In this document: positions 1 through 7,339 of the stretch, piece by piece | How positions within the stretch are numbered: the stretch's first letter is position 1 | Layout: the number at the start of each line of letters is the position of its first letter | NCBI RefSeq assembly: GCF_014349235.1 | Contig: NZ_JACSOH010000014.1 | Coordinates: 1-64,000, forward strand | Origin: Cytophaga sp. FL35 | GTDB taxonomy: Bacteria; Bacteroidota; Bacteroidia; Flavobacteriales; Flavobacteriaceae | Direction of reading: 5' to 3' | Length of the DNA stretch: 64,000 bases | Notes under the pieces: generated by a model | What the model saw: the letters and a program-made list of their open reading frames with translations, nothing else | Told to the model about the DNA's origin: nothing | Databases searched by the model: none | Translations under genes and position numbers: made by a program

Positions 1-1
1 C

Positions 2-376
2 CATATCGGAAGGAAGATCAGCAGGATCAGAGAGCTAAGGGGAATGAAGCAGGAAACCTTGGCCGAACAGTTGGGCATCAGCCAACAGGCGGTATCCAAT
101 ATCGAGAACAGCGAAAAGGTGGAGGATTCGAAGTTGGGAGAGATAGCCAAGGCTTTGGGAGTCACCAAAGAGGGAATCCAACAATTCAATGAAGAGTCAA
201 TTTTCAATTATTTCAATAGCTTTCACGACAGCAGTGCTTTTAATACACACTGTACATTCAATCCACTGGATAAATTGATGGATGCTCATGAGGAGAACAA
301 AAAACTTTATGAACGTCTTGTTCAAGCGGAAAAGGATAAGGTTGCTTATCTAGAAAAACTTCTCGATAAAAAATAA
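2..376 (+). CDS. XRE-family helix-turn-helix regulator, 5' end cut by window edge
   Basis: A Cro/C1-type DNA-binding domain fills the first half. The first ATG in the window is at 44, but the reading frame is open back to position 2 and the upstream codons (GRKISRIRELRG) are the normal first helix of an XRE domain. The true start therefore lies at or before the window edge. The recognition helix region reads LGISQQAVSNIE. The C-terminal part is charged and probably coiled coil (residues EENKKLYERLVQAEKDKVAY), as in XRE proteins that dimerise. It lies in the mobile island and faces the ImmA/IrrE operon, but is not joined to it. The partner and target are unknown. The family call is secure, the function is not. 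Confidence 0.85.
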   Translation, partial: HIGRKISRIRELRGMKQETLAEQLGISQQAVSNIENSEKVEDSKLGEIAKALGVTKEGIQQFNEESIFNYFNSFHDSSAFNTHCTFNPLDKLMDAHEENKKLYERLVQAEKDKVAYLEKLLDKK

Positions 377-387
377 TTCCGCCTCGC

Positions 388-585
388 TCAGTAAATTAGT
401 TTCGGTAAGATTTGGGCTTGCAGCACTTCACTTCGTTTCGTTCGCTTATTTATTTTTACAGGAAATGTGAGCCGATTAAAACTTCTATTCGGCTCAAATA
501 AATGAATAAAATGATTTGAATGAGTTGTCATCATGGCTTGATTTGAAGATTGATCAATTTCTAAGCCATTAATATTCAATGTCAT
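388..585 (-). CDS. Small hypothetical ORF directly after the ImmA/IrrE gene
   Basis: A 65-aa frame whose ATG directly follows the TAA stop of the upstream protease gene, an arrangement that allows translational coupling. I do not recognise the product, which has no clear domain, signal or membrane segment. Against it, an 8-bp inverted repeat (468-475 with 489-496) sits inside the frame, and the C-terminal part is a low-complexity, basic stretch of the sort that intergenic flavobacterial sequence often encodes by chance. It may be an untranslated 3' region. Confidence 0.3.
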   Translation of the reverse strand: MTLNINGLEIDQSSNQAMMTTHSNHFIHLFEPNRSFNRLTFPVKINKRTKRSEVLQAQILPKLIY

Positions 586-1401
586 TTATTCTTCCCATAT
601 GATGCTTAGGGTATAATCTCCAACACATCGAGCATGCTCATAAAACTTCTCTATTGCCTGTTCCTCAGACTTTATATTAAACCAGTCCATGGCAAAAACT
701 TCTTCAGTAGTTTTTGGTGACCTGCCTAGTTCAAAGTATTCTCCCGCCACTGTATCTTCTGGGATTTTATCCTTCCCATATTTTAACCATTTGTACCTAA
801 AATCATATGAACTCCAATACCACTTTACTTTTCCTTTGAAACCACAGACTACTAAAATTGGATGATTTCCAATCGCACAGAACCTTAAAGCCGTAGCTGA
901 CAAACTTGTTCCAAATTTACTTGCAAGTTCTTCTATTATTCTGAACTGAAATTTTTTACTGTAATAAAAGGATTTAAATCGATTTTCAGGCATCAATAGA
1001 CATGAAGAAAAATAATCGGCTTGCCTTTCTGCTCGGTTCTTGCTAACGAAACCTGTAAATGAACCATGGCTTGGTGACTTGCCTGATGTAAGCGCAACCC
1101 TATGGCTATCTATGAAATAGTGTCCAAGTTCATGTCCGAAAGTAAATCTTGATCTCTTAGAATAAGCGTGACCCAGTTTATCAATATTAATGTAGATGTG
1201 AAATTTTCCATTAAAGTGTTCCAGTAAGCCATCATAAGAATCATCATAGTTACCATAACTAAAAGTTATTTGGTTTTTTGTTGCGATTACACTTGGATCA
1301 ATATGGCTCTCAGGGAAATAATAATCAGATATACTGCTTGCCAGCTCATTGATATTTATTACATCATCTCTTGTTAAAAATTCATTCGTTCTCTGCTGCA
1401 T
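586..1401 (-). CDS. ImmA/IrrE-family metallo-endopeptidase
   Basis: A 271-aa protein with the zinc-protease motif HELGH at residues 90-94. The downstream ERQADYFSSCLLMP block matches the third-ligand helix of ImmA/IrrE (COG2856) proteins. Family members such as Bacillus ImmA and Deinococcus IrrE cleave a repressor encoded beside them and so switch on a regulon. Here the two genes upstream in the same operon encode a sigma-70-family factor and an unknown 103-aa protein, and the start overlaps the preceding gene by 20 bp, so the three are probably co-translated. An attractive inference is that the protease controls the sigma factor or its small partner by cleavage. The target is not shown by sequence. 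Confidence 0.88.
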   Translation of the reverse strand: MQQRTNEFLTRDDVININELASSISDYYFPESHIDPSVIATKNQITFSYGNYDDSYDGLLEHFNGKFHIYINIDKLGHAYSKRSRFTFGHELGHYFIDSHRVALTSGKSPSHGSFTGFVSKNRAERQADYFSSCLLMPENRFKSFYYSKKFQFRIIEELASKFGTSLSATALRFCAIGNHPILVVCGFKGKVKWYWSSYDFRYKWLKYGKDKIPEDTVAGEYFELGRSPKTTEEVFAMDWFNIKSEEQAIEKFYEHARCVGDYTLSIIWEE

Positions 1402-1684
1402 TACGGTCTTTATTCATCCTTTCCCGGACTTCCTTTGTGATTTTCTTACCGTCCCTTGCTGCCATAGCAAGATTACCCGATGCATCTAACGGTGAATCCT
1501 TTTTAATGTCAATAACCTTATTGGATTTATACGCAATAATATCCTTTATGTCTGGCCATTTTGCAGGTGATTCATATTCCTTTTCAAACTTCTCTTCAAA
1601 TGCCTTTATTTCATCAGAAGTCTGGGGGATGGAATAACCGTACTTATTTAACAATTTTCCTATATCCTTCTTTTTTGATGGCAT
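1382..1684 (-). CDS. Small unknown protein between sigma factor and ImmA/IrrE protease
   Basis: About 100 aa, highly charged, with no membrane segment or signal. I recognise no family. The start may be the ATG at 1684 or a GTG at 1693 whose first bases overlap the TGA of the sigma gene. The end overlaps the protease gene by 20 bp, so the operon position is tight. The C-terminus is very basic and then acidic (DGKKITKEVRERMNKDRN). By position it is a candidate for the cleaved partner of the protease or for an anti-sigma protein, but that is inference from gene order only. Confidence 0.7.
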   Translation of the reverse strand: MPSKKKDIGKLLNKYGYSIPQTSDEIKAFEEKFEKEYESPAKWPDIKDIIAYKSNKVIDIKKDSPLDASGNLAMAARDGKKITKEVRERMNKDRNAAENE

Positions 1685-1689
1685 AATGC

Positions 1690-2328
1690 TCACTTTATTT
1701 TTAATTCCATCTTTTCTTTTATCTTTTTTTTGGCTCGACTTATTATTTGTCTAATATTAAGCCAAGTAGTCTCAAACTGTGATTCCATGAGGTTAATTAT
1801 GGAATCAGGCATATTCTTTCCTTCTTCATAGTATGAAAAGAACATTTTTATGATGTCCCTGTCTCGTTCTTTAAACTCCATTAGGCACTTGTCCACTAAA
1901 TTGTTTTTTAAAGGCATTTGGGTTTCCAATTCTTCATATTCCTCCTCCTCCAATTTCCAAAGCCAATCATTGTTCTCATCATCAACTTTAAGTTTTTCAT
2001 TTTTTCTGACTTCTGCAAAACCTCTTAACTGTTCAAGTCTCTTTAATCGAGCAACTACAGCTAAATATACTTTAAATCCATCTATTTGGGTTTTGTGGGT
2101 CTTTTGGTTATAAGACCATTTAGTTGGATTGTTCCAAACATAATTGAAAACATCACTTACCACGGTAGTAGCAATTTCTTCGCGTTGACGCACATAATCA
2201 ATGTTTTTTACAGTGATATTATATACAAACCTTCTGAATTCTTCGTACAAGGTACCTAATGCCAATTGTGCATCTTTAGGATTTTCATCTTTATCATCTA
2301 TTTGCAAGAGTAGAAATTCTATATCCAT
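1690..2328 (-). CDS. Sigma-70-family RNA polymerase sigma factor (accessory)
   Basis: About 212 aa. The N-terminal part (YEEFRRFVYNITVKN, then a helix with TTVVSDVFNYVW) looks like sigma region 2. The C-terminal part (ERDRDIIKMFFSYYEEGKN, then IRQIISRAKKKIKEKM) looks like region 4 with its helix-turn-helix. An acidic insert (DDENNDWLWKLEEEEYEEL) separates them. ATG 2328 is preferred over the GTG at 2334. It is the first gene of a three-gene operon with an unknown small protein and an ImmA/IrrE protease, diverging from the small gene at 2441. No known ECF group can be assigned by eye. The family call is good, the regulon is unknown. Confidence 0.75.
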   Translation of the reverse strand: MDIEFLLLQIDDKDENPKDAQLALGTLYEEFRRFVYNITVKNIDYVRQREEIATTVVSDVFNYVWNNPTKWSYNQKTHKTQIDGFKVYLAVVARLKRLEQLRGFAEVRKNEKLKVDDENNDWLWKLEEEEYEELETQMPLKNNLVDKCLMEFKERDRDIIKMFFSYYEEGKNMPDSIINLMESQFETTWLNIRQIISRAKKKIKEKMELKIK

Positions 2329-2440
2329 ACCCACCTATATATGTCAAAAGTGTTATAAAAAAATTCTGTCACGCTTTAATCATATGATTGTGTGGACCCA
2401 AAACCCACGTGACCTATTGTTTAATTTAAATATTGATGCC

Positions 2441-2617
2441 ATGGCAACAAATGGAAAGTCCGGAGACGGCAGGAGACACGGGGCGGTAAAAAATCGTTCC
2501 CAAGTACAAAACCCAAAAACAGGAATTTGGGTGAAGCGAGATTCAGAAACGGGGAGATTTATGGATGGTAAAACATCCAGCGACAAACCCTTTAAAGGAG
2601 TACGAAAAGAAAAATAA
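2441..2617 (+). CDS. Small conserved basic protein (58 aa)
   Basis: A 58-aa product with a glycine-rich N-terminus (NGKSGDGRRHG) and a patterned core (NPKTGIWVKRDSETGRFMD) ending in a lysine-rich tail. I recall very similar short proteins of unknown function, with the NPKTG-W-KRD-ETGRFMD pattern, in many Bacteroidota genomes, often in islands. The frame is open upstream of 2441, but ATG 2441 is the first sensible start and gives the expected protein. It lies 106 bp from the divergent sigma operon and just before the frameshifted gene at 2624, with which it may be co-transcribed. Function unknown. Confidence 0.75.
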   Translation: MATNGKSGDGRRHGAVKNRSQVQNPKTGIWVKRDSETGRFMDGKTSSDKPFKGVRKEK

Positions 2618-2623
2618 GTAGAC

Positions 2624-3867
2624 ATGAAAAAAAACTTTATCCAAGAAAACACTATCCTTTATCCGGAAAACACTTCGGGAAGAATCAAGGTTGAAAAGCT
2701 ATTAGGGTTATTAGATGAACATCCATACAAGAACGACCTGATAAAGAGTTTGAACATTGAACATATCATGGATGATTACATTACCATAGATTATGTTGAT
2801 ACAATCTATAGTGAAATCAAGAAAATACTTACTAAATATAAAGGTTTAACATTCTTGCGCAAACAAAACACATTGATGTTTTTGAAAAGAGTATAGATGG
2901 CGATGATGAGATTGTCTTCTTTTTTGAAGAATATGTTGAAGATGGAGTAGTTGGTAACAAGCTGGATGCAATTTCAATTTATGGAGCTAAAAACTCCTTT
3001 CTTGATGAGTATGTATTGACCAAGTATGCTAATAATCTTTTTAAAATTGGCCAGCCGGAATTAGCTCGTTACAACGTGCAATTTTTCAAAAGTTTGGCTT
3101 TAACTTCTGATGAATACAATAAAGAGAGGAATTACAGACTACTTTCTGATGGTGAAAATGTCTTTGTCCGTGGAATAGTCTCTACCCAACGGTATCATGA
3201 ATATGGAGTCGATTTTGCATTTGTTGTGGCCATGATAGTTTTGCATGAGAACATGAAGCAAAATAAAGGTGTTGAATATGAAATTAGAAGTGCGGCGCTT
3301 AATGAATCCAAATTGGATATGATAATTGCAGAAAAATATACCCATGAGGCGGGCTCTTTTGGATATGTGTCTACTGCAATAAAAGTTTCCACCAATGATC
3401 TTGGAAACGGATCTTTGAATTTCACGAATGTTTTACAGGTTTTGCAAAAGAATCAAAAAGGCATTTATCTTATACCAAGACGTGACACCATTTTCGAAAA
3501 TGACCCCTTAATTATTCCGCATAGTAAAAAGCCTGAAAACGTTTTTCCTTTGTTTAATGATATGGGATTCATTTTGAATACTTCAAAGGATTTTGTTCAA
3601 GAGCTTAAAAGTATTAAAACAATTAAAAATCCTGATGAACTTAGGGTGAAAATTCTTTTCAAATTGAACAATAGCCGAAGTTCTTTTAATGGCATCAAAA
3701 AACTATCAGATATTTTTAGCCGTAGGATTGATAATGAAATTAGCAACTTTACAAAACTCCTTGAAATGTGTAATAAAGCTGAAGAACTCAATCTGGAATA
3801 TGATTTGAAAGAAAAGCTTCGATATATTATATCTGATATTATATTATACGGCAAGGCAAGAGATTAG
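2624..3867 (+). pseudogene. Unknown soluble protein, about 413 aa, interrupted by a frameshift near 2855-2870
   Basis: Two frames make one apparent gene. The first (2624-2896) encodes 90 aa and ends TFLRKQNTLMFLKRV. The second is open from 2842 to 3867 in the -1 frame but has no ATG before its only start-like codon, TTG 3016. Read through, the upstream part of that frame (TKHIDVFEKSIDGDDE, then IVFFFEEYVEDGVVGNK) is good protein that follows naturally after ..LTKYKGLTFLRKQ. A one-base loss, or two-base gain, in the A/C-rich run around 2860-2870 explains this. I do not recognise the family. The C-terminal half is helical and charged (KLSDIFSRRIDNEISNF). The next gene, a membrane protein, is also frameshifted, which suggests a decayed pair or a local sequencing fault. 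Confidence 0.6.
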
Positions 3868-3985
3868 GATATTGAAAGGCTTCATTTTAAGAGTGGACTG
3901 AACATTATTTAAGATTAATTGATGGTTTTGTTATCTTCATTGACAGCCTTGAGTGCCAATCTGCTTACAACTAATCTTACTAGAA

Positions 3986-4640
3986 ATGACAGCAAATTTT
4001 ACGCTTCGAGATTTTTTAGTTTATTTTTCTTCAGGAGCTTTTTTCATAGTATCCTTTGATTTTCTTTGAGACAGTTCTGAAAATAACTGAGGATTTCTTC
4101 ACAAGACATAATTTCATTAAAGAGTTTTCTGGATTAATTATAATCCTAGCTGTTCCTTTGGTGTATATTGTAGGCCACTTGCTACATGGTATAGGTTTCC
4201 TGTCATTGCAAACATATAAAGTAATTCACTCTAATTTAGATAAATGGGGTTTGAGAAAGTTCAAGTTTGTTGAGTTAATATTGAGTATAACTCATCTCTT
4301 CATGTACAAAAATAAGGTTATTAATTCCGAAATTGAGGAAAACAAGAAAAACAAAACTTGGAATAGTCCTGAGGCCTTTTGGGAATCATGTGCGCTACTA
4401 CAAGTTCAAGGAACCTTTGGCCCAGCAAATTATTGGTATACAATAAATGATTTATTTAAGGGATTGTATACAACAACGCTTTTCGCTACAATAATTTGTC
4501 TAATCTGCAGTAAATTGGTTCTTGGCACCATTTTCTGTGGGTTAATGCTCATGTGCCAATTTCGAGCTATACAGTTTGCCAATAGTTTTGTTTTGACTGT
4601 AAGAAGATTAAGTAAATTTGAAGTAAAGACTCAACAATAA
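3986..4640 (+). pseudogene. Unknown multi-pass membrane protein, about 217 aa, apparent frameshift near 4056-4068
   Basis: From ATG 3986 the frame encodes MTANFTLRDFLVYFSSGAFF then IVSFDFL, a convincing first membrane helix, and stops at TGA 4067. The longer downstream frame has only a TTG start (4056) just after a stop, but continues smoothly as FFETVLKITEDFFTRHNF, a second helix around PLVYIVGHLLHGIG, and two close helices near the C-terminus (TTLFATIICLICSKLVLG and following). A +1 shift in the run gattttcttt joins the two into one protein with about four membrane segments. I do not recognise the family. Gene order (soluble protein, then a four-helix membrane protein, in an island) is reminiscent of two-gene defence modules. 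This is inference only. Confidence 0.6.
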
Positions 4641-4785
4641 ATAACAAGCTTTAATTGATAGTTCCAAATCGATAATTACAAGATTAATATGACATAGGGA
4701 TGCTTAGGCGCATATAAAATAGTGATTCAAAAATCCTTCTTAAGAACACATTAATACTTGAAAAATAATATTCAAAAAGAACAAT

Positions 4786-5019
4786 ATGCGTATATATAAA
4801 AAACATTTTTTGTTATTTAATAATGCGGGTGTTATTAATGCAACTACTCCTAAAAATTGGGCAAGAGCTCATCAAGATAGATTTCCAGATTATTCCTTTG
4901 TTGATGCCAAAAATACCCCTAGAACCAAGGAAATCGAAAAATTTCTTGAAGAAACCTTAAAGTTTAGAAGGGTTGAAAATGAAGAAATTGTAATTCTATA
5001 TCCCTACGATAACCTATAA
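4786..5019 (+). CDS. Hypothetical protein, 77 aa, last gene of the island
   Basis: A compact 77-aa protein with no signal or membrane segment, and a probable alpha/beta mix ending in an acidic strand (ENEEIVILYPYDNL). I do not recognise a family. It has a good ATG, protein-like composition, and a hairpin resembling a terminator 24 bp after its stop, all in favour of a real gene. It is the final gene before the tRNA 3'-end fragment at 5319. Confidence 0.6.
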   Translation: MRIYKKHFLLFNNAGVINATTPKNWARAHQDRFPDYSFVDAKNTPRTKEIEKFLEETLKFRRVENEEIVILYPYDNL

Positions 5020-5042
5020 TCTCTAATAAAAATCTAGAACAA

Positions 5043-5063
5043 TCCTACATTCCTCATGTAGGA
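5043..5063 (+). terminator. Hairpin after the 77-aa gene
   Basis: An 8-bp perfect inverted repeat (TCCTACAT / ATGTAGGA) with a 5-nt loop, followed by ATTTTCT. The stem is modest and the T-run imperfect, so terminator function is plausible but not certain. Confidence 0.45.
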
Positions 5064-5318
5064 ATTTTCTACAGATATATCAATTTCATACTTCCAAAAT
5101 GGTGTAAAAGAACTACTTCCATTATCCGGTCATGAAAATGTAAATTTATGACTGAAAGCACTTTATGTAATTAATATTGAAATCAAAACCCTATTGCGTA
5201 TCAAAATCTATCGTTTTTAATGTTAAATGGTTAAAATTTGTTAAAAGGTGAGCAATTCGGTTCCTCTCAAAAATGCCCCTCTGTGAGACCTTGAAAAATG
5301 GGATATTTCAACAAAAAA

Positions 5319-5338
5319 TTCGAGTCCCGTCCAGACCG
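5319..5338 (+). other. tRNA 3'-end fragment (probably tRNA-Asp): presumed attachment site
   Basis: The 20 bases read as T-loop (TTCGAGT), 3' T-stem (CCCGT), 3' acceptor strand (CCAGACC) and a G discriminator. The bases just upstream (CAACAAAAAA) cannot pair with the T-stem, and no D-arm, anticodon arm or 5' acceptor is present. It is therefore only the 3' end of a tRNA, the usual remnant left at the far end of an element integrated into a tRNA gene. From memory, flavobacterial tRNA-Asp ends with this T-arm and a close acceptor with G73. The intact tRNA should lie outside the window, upstream of position 1. Confidence 0.7.
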
Positions 5339-5341
5339 CAA

Positions 5342-5369
5342 AAGCCTCAACGAAAGTTGAGGCTTTTTT
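5342..5369 (+). terminator. Strong intrinsic terminator of the original tRNA gene
   Basis: A 10-bp perfect stem AAGCCTCAAC / GTTGAGGCTT with a GAAA tetraloop, followed by a T-run. It lies 3 bp after the tRNA fragment, as expected for the terminator of the tRNA gene now displaced by the island. Confidence 0.85.
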
Positions 5370-5456
5370 GGTTTTCATTACTACCCTTTTCTAGACAAAA
5401 TGTTCCATCTAATGGTAATGAATATGTAGGCCGATTAAAATCCTAAATAAGAGTCG

Positions 5457-5464
5457 TAAATTTG
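5457..5464 (+). promoter_or_regulatory. Bacteroidota -7 box (TAAATTTG) for the RluA-type gene
   Basis: A perfect match to TAnnTTTG, 56 bp upstream of the chosen start at 5520. No clear TTG -33 element is seen at the usual distance, so this is a one-element match. Confidence 0.45.
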
Positions 5465-5519
5465 CAAGACTAATAAAATCAAGCTTAGACTCGAAATCAA
5501 ATTCTAAAATAGTCAGTTA

Positions 5520-7184
5520 TTGGCAGCCCTTTCACATTCAAAAAAGCCCAAATTAGTTGATCTCAAAACAATAAGAGACTTTCAAATTCCAGAAAGTTTC
5601 GAATACCCACATTTCTATAGGCCCGCGCCTGTGGCGCAAGAAGCGGCACGCGACCTTCAAAAGAGATTAAAGTTGGAATTGCCTGAGCTAGAGAACCTAT
5701 CAAAAGGTAGAATGCTTGGTGTTTTGGTAGTTCAAACAAAAGAGGGAGCATTTGGATATCTTTCAGCCTATTCCGGGGAGTTGCAAGCCGAATTGGAAAT
5801 TATGCCTTTTGTACCTCCGGTTTATCAACTGCCAAAAGGGGAGAATTTTCCTAAAATGGCACAAATAAATTCCATAGGTAAGGAGGTGCATACCTTGGAA
5901 TCAAGTGAAGGATACATTAGCGCTAAAATTGAACTTCAACAAATTCTCAAAGAAACGGAGGTAAATATTCTCGAGGCTAAAAAAAAGGCTAAGATTGCTA
6001 AGGAAAAACGAGATGAATTAAGAATAGAAGCTGCTGGTCTTCCTGAAAATGAGCGTAGAAATCAGCTTGACCAGCTAAACCTAGAAGGTGCACACCATGG
6101 AATGGATTTAAGGAGGTACATCCGGTCTGAAAACCTTAAATTGGAAAAGGCGAAAGAGGTAGTTCGGGAGATTGAAAAACATATTAACGCGTTAAAGGTC
6201 CTTAGAAGGGAAAAATCCGCGGAGTTGCAGGAAGTAATTTTCCAATCCTTTGTGTTCATGAATAAATTAGGGGAACGAAAGAACGCTATGGAAGTATTCA
6301 ATGATTTTGGGGTTGAGGTTCCACCGGCAGGAGCAGGGGAGTGCGCCGCACCTAAATTGTTTCAATATGCATTTAAGCATTCAATGACTCCTATTGCCCT
6401 TGCGGAGTTTTGGTGGGGGGCATCTCCCAATTCTGAAATTAGGGAGCATGGAAAATTCTATCCGGCCTGTAAAAGAAAATGTCAACCCATCTTGGATCAC
6501 ATGCTAAAAGGCATGCAGGTAAAACCAAATCCCTTATTGGAGAATTTTGGGGAAGGTAAAGATTTGGAGGTATTATTTGAAGACGAGCACTTGGTCGTAG
6601 TCAATAAGCCCTCGGGAATGTTGTCTGTTTCCGGCAGATATATCAAAGACTCGGTCCAGACTCGTGTGCAACAGCGTTACCCAAAAGCTACGGGGCCAAT
6701 GATTGTTCACAGGTTAGATCAGGACACTTCCGGGGTAATGGTTGTGGCGCTCAATAAAGTTTCCCATAAACGGCTGCAGCAACAATTTTTAGAGCGAAGT
6801 ATTCAAAAGACCTATATGGCAATTCTCGAAAAGCCAATTCATAAATCCAAAGGAGTAATCAAGCTTCCCCTTATTTTGGATATTAACAATCGCCCCATGC
6901 AAATGGTTAGTTATAAGCATGGGAAACCGGCTTTAACCCATTACGAAGTAATGGAGGAATCAGCTTTAAGAACCCTAATAAGGTTGAAACCCATAACGGG
7001 GCGTTCCCACCAACTAAGGGTTCATTGCGCGCACAAATTAGGATTGCATGCACCAATTGTTGGGGATAATTTATATGGAACTCCTGAAAAGAGACTTTGT
7101 TTACATGCACAACAGATAAAGTTCTCGCATCCAATAACAGGACAAACTTTACATATTAAAACCGACCTGCCTTTCTCCCTGTGA
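5520..7184 (+). CDS. RluA-family RNA pseudouridine synthase with long N-terminal extension
   Basis: The C-terminal third (about residues 350-554) is an RluA-type pseudouridine synthase that converts uridine to pseudouridine in rRNA or tRNA. It has a clear catalytic block HRLDQDTSG with the nucleophile Asp, and a terminal LHAQQIKFSHP motif. The first 330 residues are the extension found in roughly 550-aa members of this family (GRMLGVLVVQTKEGAFGYLS), followed by a long charged coiled-coil region. The start is TTG 5520. The only in-frame ATG (5712) would delete conserved extension sequence, and an in-frame stop lies at 5505, so TTG is preferred. Exact target RNA cannot be told from sequence. 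It stands alone just outside the island junction. Confidence 0.9.
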   Translation: MAALSHSKKPKLVDLKTIRDFQIPESFEYPHFYRPAPVAQEAARDLQKRLKLELPELENLSKGRMLGVLVVQTKEGAFGYLSAYSGELQAELEIMPFVPPVYQLPKGENFPKMAQINSIGKEVHTLESSEGYISAKIELQQILKETEVNILEAKKKAKIAKEKRDELRIEAAGLPENERRNQLDQLNLEGAHHGMDLRRYIRSENLKLEKAKEVVREIEKHINALKVLRREKSAELQEVIFQSFVFMNKLGERKNAMEVFNDFGVEVPPAGAGECAAPKLFQYAFKHSMTPIALAEFWWGASPNSEIREHGKFYPACKRKCQPILDHMLKGMQVKPNPLLENFGEGKDLEVLFEDEHLVVVNKPSGMLSVSGRYIKDSVQTRVQQRYPKATGPMIVHRLDQDTSGVMVVALNKVSHKRLQQQFLERSIQKTYMAILEKPIHKSKGVIKLPLILDINNRPMQMVSYKHGKPALTHYEVMEESALRTLIRLKPITGRSHQLRVHCAHKLGLHAPIVGDNLYGTPEKRLCLHAQQIKFSHPITGQTLHIKTDLPFSL

Positions 7185-7307
7185 GAGTAACTGATGAAAG
7201 AAGGGTAAATGCGTAGGTCACTTACTCAATTTATGAAATCTTACTCTATGGCGTATCTAATATGAGCTAAATACAGCTTTTTTATTTTAAGTGTAAAATA
7301 AACACCT

Positions 7308-7315
7308 TATATTTG
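7308..7315 (+). promoter_or_regulatory. Bacteroidota -7 box (TATATTTG) before the GH43 gene
   Basis: A perfect TAnnTTTG match that would start transcription near 7322. It overlaps the first possible start codon of the GH43 frame (TTG 7313) and therefore argues for the ATG at 7340 instead. Confidence 0.5.
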
Positions 7316-7339
7316 GTTGCTTATATTAATCAATTTATT

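Larger units (their letters stand above)
5020..5519. other. 500-bp gene-free junction between island and chromosome
   Basis: This stretch holds no convincing gene. It contains a hairpin after the 77-aa gene (5043-5063), AT-rich sequence, the tRNA 3'-end fragment that marks the presumed attachment site (5319-5338), a strong GAAA-loop terminator (5342-5369), and a Bacteroidota -7 box (5457-5464) for the following pseudouridine synthase gene. Confidence 0.7.

Noticed and set aside
1371-1637. 88-aa plus-strand frame over the sigma/protease operon
   Set aside because: Antisense to two overlapping genes with family support or operon context, and product lacks any recognisable pattern.
2855-2870. 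Programmed -1 frameshift
   Set aside because: The zero-frame codons CGC AAA CAA AAC do not form a X-XXY-YYZ slippery heptamer and no strong downstream hairpin was evident; a mutation or sequencing error is simpler.
2624-4640. Kiwa-type (KwaA/KwaB) defence pair
   Set aside because: A soluble plus a four-helix membrane protein is suggestive, but gene order is reversed relative to Kiwa, and I could see no residue pattern tying the soluble protein to KwaB.
5281-5340. Complete tRNA gene
   Set aside because: Only the 3' 20 bases fit; the T-stem 5' strand, anticodon arm, D-arm and 5' acceptor strand are missing.
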